A stretch of DNA of 7,369 bases. Source: Pseudobdellovibrionaceae bacterium. GTDB lineage: Bacteria; Bdellovibrionota; Bdellovibrionia; Bdellovibrionales; JAMPXM01. The notes beneath the pieces are model-generated. The model made no database searches. It was not told where the DNA came from and saw only the letters and a program-made list of their open reading frames with translations. Within the stretch, counting starts at the first letter, position 1; each line of letters begins with the position of its first letter. The position numbers were made by a program, and so were the translations under genes. This document shows positions 1 through 5,531 of this stretch, piece by piece. Location of the stretch: assembly GCA_016791465.1 (NCBI GenBank), contig JAEUWE010000311.1, positions 1 through 7,369 on the forward strand, read 5' to 3'.

Positions 1-12
1 CGAAAAGACCTC

Positions 13-774
13 ATGGGAATGATTGATCGCTATAAAAAACCGGGTGGCTTTGTTCAACTACTCACACTGCTCGAGACGTGTGGAACGCCAAAACAAGCCA
101 AGTTTCTAGAGATCATTAAACAAGAAAATCCTCGCTGGGCCATGGCGCTCCAAGCGAAAATCATTGATCTCGACCGCATTCTCAAGTGGACGGACACCGT
201 CATCGGCGAAATCACTGGTGCCATGCGCGAAATCAATGTCGCCGTTGTGCTGAAGAGTCTCGACCCGGCAGTTCAACAACGCCTACTCGGCACACTTCCT
301 CACATTAAAAAGCGTAAAGTCGAAGATCTCATCGAAACATTGAGCCCTTCGCCCGGCGAGATTGCGACCTCCTATGCTCAGCTCTATGAGACCACACGAC
401 GGCTTACCCAAGAGGGAATCATCCGACTCGACAAAATCGATCCGATGCTTTTTGTCGACGGCGATATCGAAGATCGACTGAGTCAGAATAAAGAAATCGC
501 CGGCGTACCATCACTGGCCGAGGCTGTTGCGGCAGTCAGTGAATCGCCGCATCCCCATCCCGTTGATATGGAATCTCCACATCTCAAAGTCGTCACATCG
601 CTCGACTCCCACGCATGGAATGAAGCCGCAGACTCAAAAGATCTAAAAGCAGCCAACCAGGAACTCACGATTCTCCGAAAACGAGTCGCCGATCTGCAGA
701 AAGAAAATGCGACGATACGCCAAGAGCTCACCGTCGCCCGAGGCAAGCTCGAGCAAATCAAAAAGCTCGCCTAG
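13..774 (+). CDS. FliG-like protein with C-terminal coiled coil
   Basis: Residues about 12-145 resemble the middle and C-terminal domains of the flagellar motor switch protein FliG: all-helical, with a segment like 'VVLKSLDPAVQQRLLGTLP' followed by a helix ending in 'RLTQEGIIRLDKI', which matches the end of FliG_C. FliG itself is about 330 residues and stops near there. This protein instead has a Ser/Pro/His-containing linker (about 165-205) and a roughly 45-residue heptad-patterned coiled coil (about 208-250). No signal peptide or membrane segment is seen, so it is probably cytoplasmic. The reading frame is open to the window edge (four codons before the ATG) and no Shine-Dalgarno is visible in those 12 bases, so the start may lie upstream; a second ATG is at 19. 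No other flagellar gene is in the window. It is more likely a FliG paralogue or scaffold than the motor FliG. The function is unknown. Confidence 0.7.
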   Translation: MGMIDRYKKPGGFVQLLTLLETCGTPKQAKFLEIIKQENPRWAMALQAKIIDLDRILKWTDTVIGEITGAMREINVAVVLKSLDPAVQQRLLGTLPHIKKRKVEDLIETLSPSPGEIATSYAQLYETTRRLTQEGIIRLDKIDPMLFVDGDIEDRLSQNKEIAGVPSLAEAVAAVSESPHPHPVDMESPHLKVVTSLDSHAWNEAADSKDLKAANQELTILRKRVADLQKENATIRQELTVARGKLEQIKKLA

Positions 775-782
775 AGATCTCG

Positions 783-1616
783 CTATCCAATCTTCTGCGC
801 CGGTACTCCTCCCCAAGTTTCACCTTCGGGGATCTGTGTTTTGGGCAACACCACTGAATGCGCCATCACCCGGGCATTTTTTCCGATTGTCGCTCCACCC
901 ATCACCGTGGCTCGCAAACCAATCGTTGCTCCGTCGCCAATCTCGACCGGTGCCAGCACAAGATAGCCGCCTTGCCCATAGTGACCAACGATCGTTGCTG
1001 AACCACCAATTGTGACCTTTTGGCCAAGCGTGATCAAACTGGGGTCTGAAATACAGGTCGAATTAATGATGGTTCCGCGACCAATCCTCATTCCCATCAT
1101 GCGATAGAAAAGGACGGCCATCGGCGACGGCGTAAAGAACTCAAGAAAGCTGTAGCGCAACATATAGAGGACGCCATTGTGGATATACCAGCGAATTGCT
1201 TCGAGAGAGTAATAGGGACCCCGCCAGGGCTTCAGGCGCTTGCCAAACAAAAACAGAAAGTTGGCGAATGGCAATACAAACATCATCGAAATGCCCGTTA
1301 AGAAAATAGTGGCGACAGCACCTGCGCCAATTGCCCACGAAGAAACAAAGAACGAGCTGTCGACAGTGAGCTGCAGAATGGTCCGCATCATCATCACCGC
1401 CGGAACAACGGCCAAGCCAATCACAGTGCAACCTATCGCATAGAGAGGAGCGACCAAGAGAATATGGAGCAAATTTTTCGATCGACGCATCATGGTCTCG
1501 AGAAAACCACCCAATCCTCCACGACTACTCTGCGCAGGGTCGATAAACTGTCGTTCTTTGGTTTTCAGGGGTTCTTTTTGAGGCGTTTTATCAGCGTTCT
1601 TGGTATCCATAATCAT
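783..1616 (-). CDS. Membrane-anchored left-handed beta-helix (hexapeptide) acyltransferase
   Basis: The protein has 277 residues. A basic cytoplasmic-type N-terminus (1-48) is followed by hydrophobic stretches at about 50-80 and 88-125, giving two or more membrane segments. An amphipathic link ('GKRLKPWRGPYYSLEAIRWY', 125-144) leads to a hexapeptide-repeat domain from about 177 ('GMRIGRGTIINS') to the end, including 'VEIGDGATIGLRATVMGGA' and a closing 'WGGVPAQKI' typical of LbH acyltransferases. His212 in 'VGHYGQGG' is a candidate catalytic base. From memory, the layout of membrane helices, 'GK.L' link and LbH matches the terminal domain found at the end of some NRPS proteins (TIGR02353-like), here as a separate protein. 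The acyl donor and acceptor cannot be told; transfer of an acyl group to an envelope glycan or lipid is a guess. An ATG start at 1616 is used; ATG at 1610 is equally possible and neither has a clear Shine-Dalgarno. Confidence 0.8.
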   Translation of the reverse strand: MIMDTKNADKTPQKEPLKTKERQFIDPAQSSRGGLGGFLETMMRRSKNLLHILLVAPLYAIGCTVIGLAVVPAVMMMRTILQLTVDSSFFVSSWAIGAGAVATIFLTGISMMFVLPFANFLFLFGKRLKPWRGPYYSLEAIRWYIHNGVLYMLRYSFLEFFTPSPMAVLFYRMMGMRIGRGTIINSTCISDPSLITLGQKVTIGGSATIVGHYGQGGYLVLAPVEIGDGATIGLRATVMGGATIGKNARVMAHSVVLPKTQIPEGETWGGVPAQKIG

Positions 1617-1619
1617 ATC

Positions 1620-2270
1620 ATGGCACAGAACTTTGACCGATTAACAGCGAAACCAACATCCCGCCGCTTTCGCTGGATCGCCCCGGCGGCAGGCGACCAG
1701 GCCGCTGACATTGAAATCCGCAAAGCCTATGGCCGCTCAGATGTTGTCATCGAAATTGGCTGCGGCGTCGGCTGGCATTCGATCACCTACAGCCGAAATC
1801 ACCCCGAAAAGCTCGTCATTGCCATCGAGCGCACTCGCGATAAATTTTCTCGTTTTAAGTCACGAATTTTATCCAATAGCCCGATGCCCAATCTCATCCC
1901 GGTGCATGGCGATGCGCTTCGGCTTCTTCCTCCCCATCTTGAGCATCTCAGCATCGAGTCAGTCTATATCCTCTATCCCAATCCAGAACCCAAAGCGAAA
2001 GCCCAACGTTGGATCCACATGCCCTTTATGGACCTGCTCAGCAAAGCGCTCAGTCCCACTGGTCGAGTGGTTTTCGCGACCAATGTTCAGAACTATGCCG
2101 ACGAAATTTTGGCCACGGCGCCATTGCGCGGCTGGAATGTTTCAGAGGACAGTCGTATAAACATCACCGATAACCCTGACTTTCAACCGCGCACTCACTT
2201 CGAAAGAAAGTACTTTCTTCGGGGCGAGACGCTCAGACACATCGAACTCAAAAAGAAAGGCCCGGCATGA
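1620..2270 (+). CDS. TrmB-like SAM-dependent methyltransferase (tRNA m7G46 type)
   Basis: A Rossmann methyltransferase of 216 residues. Motif I is 'EIGCGVG' (45-51); an acidic residue closes strand 2 (Glu70 in 'AIERT'); Asp98 lies in 'HGDAL'. 'YPNPEPK' (119-125) sits where TrmB has its FPDPWPK signature, and 'RTHFE' (191-195) matches the conserved T-x-x-E near the TrmB C-terminus. TrmB makes N7-methylguanosine at position 46 of tRNAs in the cytoplasm. The signature is degenerate (Asp to Asn, Trp to Glu), so the substrate could differ. Start: the frame is open from an ATG at 1464, but that would overlap the opposite-strand acyltransferase; the ATG at 1620 puts motif I at the usual distance and is preferred, although it lacks a Shine-Dalgarno. 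It overlaps the next gene by 4 bp (ATGA), implying translational coupling. Confidence 0.7.
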   Translation: MAQNFDRLTAKPTSRRFRWIAPAAGDQAADIEIRKAYGRSDVVIEIGCGVGWHSITYSRNHPEKLVIAIERTRDKFSRFKSRILSNSPMPNLIPVHGDALRLLPPHLEHLSIESVYILYPNPEPKAKAQRWIHMPFMDLLSKALSPTGRVVFATNVQNYADEILATAPLRGWNVSEDSRINITDNPDFQPRTHFERKYFLRGETLRHIELKKKGPA

Positions 2271-3196
2271 GCCTCATTATCGTTGATCAGTTCAGCAAGA
2301 CGTCGCCGAAGCTCCGCAGTCATTTCGAAAAAATCACCAAAGACGATCACTCTCCCGATCGTTTTGTTTGGGACTTCTGGAACAAACCCGGTCGCTATGT
2401 TCATCTGCGCACTCCGGCCGTGCGCTTTTTCCCCGAGCCACTCTTTAAAAAAATTGAAAGCGAGCTCCTCGCCTTCGGCGAGGAGCACCTGGGATGCCGT
2501 TCGCTCTCACCACTTTGGCTCAGCTGTTATATCAATGGCTGTGAACAGCGTTGGCATGCCGATCGCCCCCACGGGCCATGGGCCTTTGTTTTATCGCTTT
2601 CACCAGAAGATATTCAGTTTAGCGGCGGCGAAACTATGCTGCTAAAACCCGCCGTGCTCAATTTCTGGAATTCGGTGTCACAACTTGGCAATCAATCATT
2701 TGAAGAGAATGATGTTGTCGAACGCGTCACGCCGACATTCAATCGACTGACTGTATTTGATCCGCGCATTCCGCACGGCGTCTCTCCCGTTCAGGGAACG
2801 ATGAACCCGCTCGAAGGCCGACTGGTTTTACATGGATGGTTCACCCAACCACGCCCTCACTATAAGGGCACGATAGCGACCGAGAAAATCGAGACCGCCT
2901 TGGCGCAATTTGACGAGCATCTTGGTGACGATCTCTCGCAAAAAATGAATGAGGGCATCTTCTCGAGCTCTGGAACAGCGGCCTATCGCATTGTGATTGC
3001 TCCAACCGGCAAGGTGAGCAAAGTGATCGCCCTGGCTCACTCTCTCGCCTCGGCCGAGCCCGAAGGCGCTTACCGTGATCATCGCTTCCTCACGACATTA
3101 GTCACCGATCACTTCCGTGCTCACTCGTTTCCCAAGGCAAAGACCGGATCATCACTCACACTTCCGCTGACGATCGTCGGCGCAACTGAGGACTAG
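2267..3196 (+). CDS. 2OG-Fe(II) oxygenase fused to a TonB/AgmX-like C-terminal domain
   Basis: The protein has 309 residues. About 35-195 is a prolyl-4-hydroxylase-type double-stranded beta-helix: iron ligands His97 and Asp99 ('WHADR'), a typical 'FSGGET' strand (118-123), third ligand His170 ('RIPHGVSPV'), and Arg185 six residues before Trp191 ('GRLVLHGWF'), placed to bind 2-oxoglutarate. The expected reaction is hydroxylation coupled to decarboxylation of 2OG to succinate. After a linker, about 240-302 ('RIVIAPTGKVSKVIAL' to 'HSFPKAKTGSSLTLPLTI') resembles the C-terminal domain of TonB/AgmX/PglI proteins, though no signal peptide or membrane helix is present to export it. ATG overlaps the trmB-like stop; AAAGG lies 6 nt upstream. 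The substrate is unknown; a ribosomal or translation-factor target is inferred from neighbours only. The oxygenase call is strong, the C-terminal call moderate. Confidence 0.8.
   Translation: MSLIIVDQFSKTSPKLRSHFEKITKDDHSPDRFVWDFWNKPGRYVHLRTPAVRFFPEPLFKKIESELLAFGEEHLGCRSLSPLWLSCYINGCEQRWHADRPHGPWAFVLSLSPEDIQFSGGETMLLKPAVLNFWNSVSQLGNQSFEENDVVERVTPTFNRLTVFDPRIPHGVSPVQGTMNPLEGRLVLHGWFTQPRPHYKGTIATEKIETALAQFDEHLGDDLSQKMNEGIFSSSGTAAYRIVIAPTGKVSKVIALAHSLASAEPEGAYRDHRFLTTLVTDHFRAHSFPKAKTGSSLTLPLTIVGATED
2464..2486. repeat. Perfect 10-bp inverted repeat inside the oxygenase gene
   Basis: Arms GCTCCTCGCC (2464-2473) and GGCGAGGAGC (2477-2486) are exact reverse complements around a 3-nt TTC loop. In RNA this would be a very stable hairpin. 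There is no T-tract after it on either strand, so it is not an intrinsic terminator. It encodes an ordinary-looking helix (ELLAFGEEH), so it may be coincidental. Confidence 0.85.
3188..3192 (+). promoter_or_regulatory. Ribosome binding site of msrA
   Basis: GAGGA lies 7 nt before the msrA ATG, within the last codons of the oxygenase gene. It supports the 3200 start and direct reinitiation after the oxygenase stop codon, 3 nt upstream of the ATG. Confidence 0.7.
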
Positions 3197-3199
3197 AGA

Positions 3200-3703
3200 A
3201 TGACAAATAAAGCGACGCTCGCAGGGGGCTGCTTCTGGGGAATGGAAGCACTCTTTCGCAAAATTCCTGGCGTCCTCGATACCGAGGTCGGATACTGCGG
3301 TGGCGATGCAAGCACCGCAGCTTACACCTTGGTAAAGACAGGCGATACCGGCCATGCCGAAGCGCTGCAGATCAAATACGATCCGAGCGTTGTCAGCTAC
3401 ACTCAGATCTTAGATTTCTTTTTTCGAGTACACGATCCATCGACGAAAAATCGACAGGGCGGAGACGTTGGCACGCAATACCGTTCCGTTATTTTTTTTC
3501 ACGATGACGAACAGCGAACACAGGCCCAGACGATGATCGAAACGGTCGAAAAGTCCGGCGCCTGGGGGGCAAAGATCAGCACTGAACTTGTTCCAGTATC
3601 AAAGTTTTTTCCCGCAGAAGCGTATCATCAAGACTACCTCGAGAAAAATCCCGATGGATACACCTGCCACTTCGTTCGCAAGCTTCCGAGTTTCATCGCG
3701 TGA
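3200..3703 (+). CDS. msrA: Peptide methionine-S-sulfoxide reductase MsrA
   Basis: The full family is recognisable in 167 residues: the catalytic motif 'GGCFWGMEALF' with nucleophile Cys11, 'GYCGG' (31-35), 'TGHAEAL' (50-56) with the proton-donor Glu54, 'DVGTQYRSVIFF' (89-100), and 'YHQDYLEKNPDGYTCHF' near the C-terminus with Cys156 as probable resolving cysteine. The enzyme reduces the S epimer of methionine sulfoxide in oxidised proteins, recycled by thioredoxin. The length is that of a minimal single-domain MsrA without an MsrB fusion or signal peptide, so it is cytoplasmic. Cys33 replaces the Ala/Ser usual in the GY-x-GG motif, and the Cys often found before 'TGHAE' is a Lys here. The start is fixed by GAGGA 7 nt upstream. 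The gene follows the oxygenase by 3 nt and its stop overlaps the rsmE start by 4 bp. Confidence 0.96.
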   Translation: MTNKATLAGGCFWGMEALFRKIPGVLDTEVGYCGGDASTAAYTLVKTGDTGHAEALQIKYDPSVVSYTQILDFFFRVHDPSTKNRQGGDVGTQYRSVIFFHDDEQRTQAQTMIETVEKSGAWGAKISTELVPVSKFFPAEAYHQDYLEKNPDGYTCHFVRKLPSFIA

Positions 3704-4395
3704 ACGTCCTGCTCTTTGCCGACAACCAAAGAGCAGGTGAGCGCTTTCTGCTGTCACCGGCACAAACCAAACATGTCCGCGCTGTTTTGAAAGCTCAAAG
3801 TGGAGACCGGCTCCGCATCGGGGCCATCAACGGCTTTCTTGGCCACGGCCTCCTCGTCGATGACGACAGCGTGGAGATCGAAGACCTCTCAACACCGCCG
3901 CCCGAAAAAATAAATCTCGATATCATTCTCGCGCTGCCGCGGCCGAAGAACTTACGACGCTGCCTACGCGCGCTTTCTAACTATGGTGTTCAGAATATTC
4001 ACATTGTGCATTCGTATCGCGTCGAAAAAGCCTATTGGCAGTCTCCGCTTTTGGCGGCACCCGTTCTGCAACAAGCCCTTCTTGATGGACTCGAAATTGC
4101 CGGAGACTCGATTCTCCCAAACCTGCAATTTCATCGGTATTTCAAACCGTTCGTTGAAGACGTCGCCACCAAGTTCCAGCACGAATGCAAACTCGTCACA
4201 GCCAAAGACGGTACAAATGACCAGCAAAAGCTCCGCGCCTCTGCCTCCACGATCGTAGCCATCGGACCAGAAGGCGGCTTTCTTCCCTACGAAGCCGAGC
4301 TTTTTCAAGCCAATGGCTTTGAGTCGATCAATCTTGGAGTACGTATTTTGTCCGTCGAGAACGCATTGAGCGCGGTTTGCGCCTTCGCTCTTTAA
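3700..4395 (+). CDS. rsmE: 16S rRNA (uracil1498-N3)-methyltransferase RsmE
   Basis: A 231-residue SPOUT methyltransferase. The N-terminal PUA-like barrel (about 1-65) has the typical opening 'RFLLSPAQTKHVRAVLK' (15-31). The catalytic domain shows 'ILALPRPKNLRRCLRALSNYGVQNIHIVHSYRVEK' features (76-110), 'AIGPEGGF' (187-194) and the knot segment 'LGVRILSVENAL' (212-223). RsmE methylates N3 of U1498 in the decoding region of 16S rRNA on the assembled 30S subunit. The usual knot motif is 'RILRTETA'; here Arg is Ser and Thr is Asn, a departure in the SAM-binding loop that may affect activity or reflect lineage divergence. The GTG start overlaps the msrA stop (GTGA), with no strong Shine-Dalgarno, so translation is probably coupled. 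An ATG-start alternative is not apparent near this end. Confidence 0.93.
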   Translation: MNVLLFADNQRAGERFLLSPAQTKHVRAVLKAQSGDRLRIGAINGFLGHGLLVDDDSVEIEDLSTPPPEKINLDIILALPRPKNLRRCLRALSNYGVQNIHIVHSYRVEKAYWQSPLLAAPVLQQALLDGLEIAGDSILPNLQFHRYFKPFVEDVATKFQHECKLVTAKDGTNDQQKLRASASTIVAIGPEGGFLPYEAELFQANGFESINLGVRILSVENALSAVCAFAL

Positions 4396-4413
4396 TTCAT
4401 AGCGGCAATCGGC

Positions 4414-4419
4414 TATAAC
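4414..4419 (+). promoter_or_regulatory. Possible -10 element upstream of rsgA
   Basis: TATAAC matches the sigma70 -10 consensus at 5 of 6 positions, 30 bp before the rsgA start in the only sizeable gap (53 bp) of the + strand gene string. The hexamer 17 bp upstream (TTTAAT, 4391-4396) is a weak -35. It would give rsgA an internal promoter in addition to readthrough from rsmE. Confidence 0.3.
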
Positions 4420-4437
4420 AAGATCAGACATCGCCAC

Positions 4438-4441
4438 GAGG
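4438..4441 (+). promoter_or_regulatory. Ribosome binding site selecting the TTG start of rsgA
   Basis: GAGG lies 7 nt before TTG at 4449, an ideal spacing. The alternative ATG at 4467 has no comparable site, so the TTG start is preferred. Confidence 0.65.
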
Positions 4442-4448
4442 TAATTTT

Positions 4449-5459
4449 TTGATTCCGAAAAACGACATGAAAGCCTGGGGATGGGACAAGCACTGGGACG
4501 ATCTCTGGCAATCCGCCGTTGATTCGCCGACCTCAGCCGAACCCGGCCGGGTGATTTCAGAATCGCGAGGCGCCTTCGAAGTTGTGCACCCTAGCGGCTT
4601 GAGCCGAGCAACTCCTATCGGACGACTTCGAAAAAAAGGCCAGCTCTGGCCCGCTGTAGGCGACTGGGTTCGTATCGAACTTCACTCCGGTGGCGCACAG
4701 ATGACTCAGGTTCTCCCACGTCGCACATGTTTACAGAGAAAAGCGGCTGGTGAAACTGAGGATATTCAAATTCTCGCGGCGAACATCGATCGCGTGTTCG
4801 TAGTCACAAGCCTCAATAGCGACCTCAATGTCCGTCGCCTCGAACGCTTCTTTGTCGCCGCTCGTGATTCTGGCGCCGCTGTTTCTCTTATTTTAACAAA
4901 GGCCGATCTGGTCACCGCTGACGATATCCAACGTTTACTCAGCGAGTTTCGCTCTCGTTTTAGCGAAGAGCTCGATGTCCATCAGACTTCAACACAGAAT
5001 GGCCTTGGCATTGAGGCACTCCTTAGGCTCTGCCAGACCGGCAATCCGACTTCGGTTTTCTTGGGCACGTCCGGCGTCGGCAAGTCCTCGCTCGTCAACG
5101 CTCTCCTCGGCCAGAATATCCAACTCACTGCGACGATTCGCAATGACGACGACAAGGGACGCCACACGACAACCGGGCGCAACGCTCTGCAAATCCCAGG
5201 GGGCGGAATTATTATCGACACGCCCGGCATTCGCGAACTGCAACTCACCGACGTCACTGAAACCGTCGACGAAGCATTCCAAGACATCGAAGCGCTTGTG
5301 CTTCAGTGCAAATTTACGAATTGTACTCATGAAAAAGAAAAGGGCTGCGCTATTCAGGCCGCCCTCGCGAGTGGCGCGCTCAGCGCCGACCGCCTACTCT
5401 CTTACCAAAAGCTCAAAGCCGAGGCTGAAGCTCGAGCCAAGCGCACAAAGCGTCGCTAA
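4449..5459 (+). CDS. rsgA: Ribosome small subunit-dependent GTPase RsgA
   Basis: A circularly permuted GTPase of 336 residues, the hallmark of RsgA/YjeQ. An N-terminal OB-fold (about 35-105, 'GRVISESRGAFEVV') is followed by G4 'TKAD' (150-153), then G1 'GTSGVGKS' (206-213), G2 'GRHTTT' (237-242) and G3 'DTPG' (257-260). The C-terminal zinc site is Cys287, Cys292, His294 and Cys300. RsgA binds the 30S subunit at the decoding centre and acts in late assembly, releasing RbfA and checking maturation; GTP hydrolysis is stimulated by 30S. Translation starts at TTG 4449 (see the GAGG site). A basic tail ('KRTKRR') could contact rRNA. It follows rsmE, whose target U1498 is in the same region of the 30S subunit, and ends just before an intrinsic terminator. 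Confidence 0.96.
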   Translation: MIPKNDMKAWGWDKHWDDLWQSAVDSPTSAEPGRVISESRGAFEVVHPSGLSRATPIGRLRKKGQLWPAVGDWVRIELHSGGAQMTQVLPRRTCLQRKAAGETEDIQILAANIDRVFVVTSLNSDLNVRRLERFFVAARDSGAAVSLILTKADLVTADDIQRLLSEFRSRFSEELDVHQTSTQNGLGIEALLRLCQTGNPTSVFLGTSGVGKSSLVNALLGQNIQLTATIRNDDDKGRHTTTGRNALQIPGGGIIIDTPGIRELQLTDVTETVDEAFQDIEALVLQCKFTNCTHEKEKGCAIQAALASGALSADRLLSYQKLKAEAEARAKRTKRR

Positions 5460-5481
5460 GCTCAATCTCCCGTCTTACGGC

Positions 5482-5500
5482 GAGCCGATTGGCTCTTTTT
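5482..5500 (+). terminator. Intrinsic terminator after rsgA
   Basis: GAGCC (5482-5486), loop GATT, GGCTC (5491-5495), then five T. It lies 22 bp after the rsgA stop and ends the + strand gene string. The reverse strand has no T-tract after the stem, so it does not serve the converging SPFH gene. The stem is short (5 bp), so strength is moderate. Confidence 0.75.
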
Positions 5501-5531
5501 AACCCTCTAGCGAGGCGCCGCAATGGCATCG

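Noticed and set aside
775..782. GAGATCTC palindrome between the convergent stops as a bidirectional terminator
   Set aside because: Too short to form a hairpin with a loop, and no T-tract on either side.
707..1015. Open frame on + across the convergent junction
   Set aside because: It reads the other frame of the FliG-like gene and the antisense of the beta-helix gene; composition is Ser/Arg/Pro-rich with no domain.
1464..1619. N-terminal extension of the TrmB-like frame from ATG 1464
   Set aside because: It would overlap the opposite-strand acyltransferase by about 150 bp, and its 52 residues look like antisense translation rather than a methyltransferase N-terminus.
4399..4416. Small dyad (ATAGC / GCTAT) after rsmE as a terminator
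   Set aside because: The stem is only 5 bp, AT-rich, with an 8-nt loop and no T-tract, and rsgA follows on the same strand.
3964..4437. 157-codon open frame on the minus strand under rsmE
   Set aside because: It is antisense to a clearly recognised gene and shows no recognisable motif.
4982..5330. Two minus-strand open frames under rsgA
   Set aside because: They lie opposite the conserved GTPase motifs and have no family resemblance.
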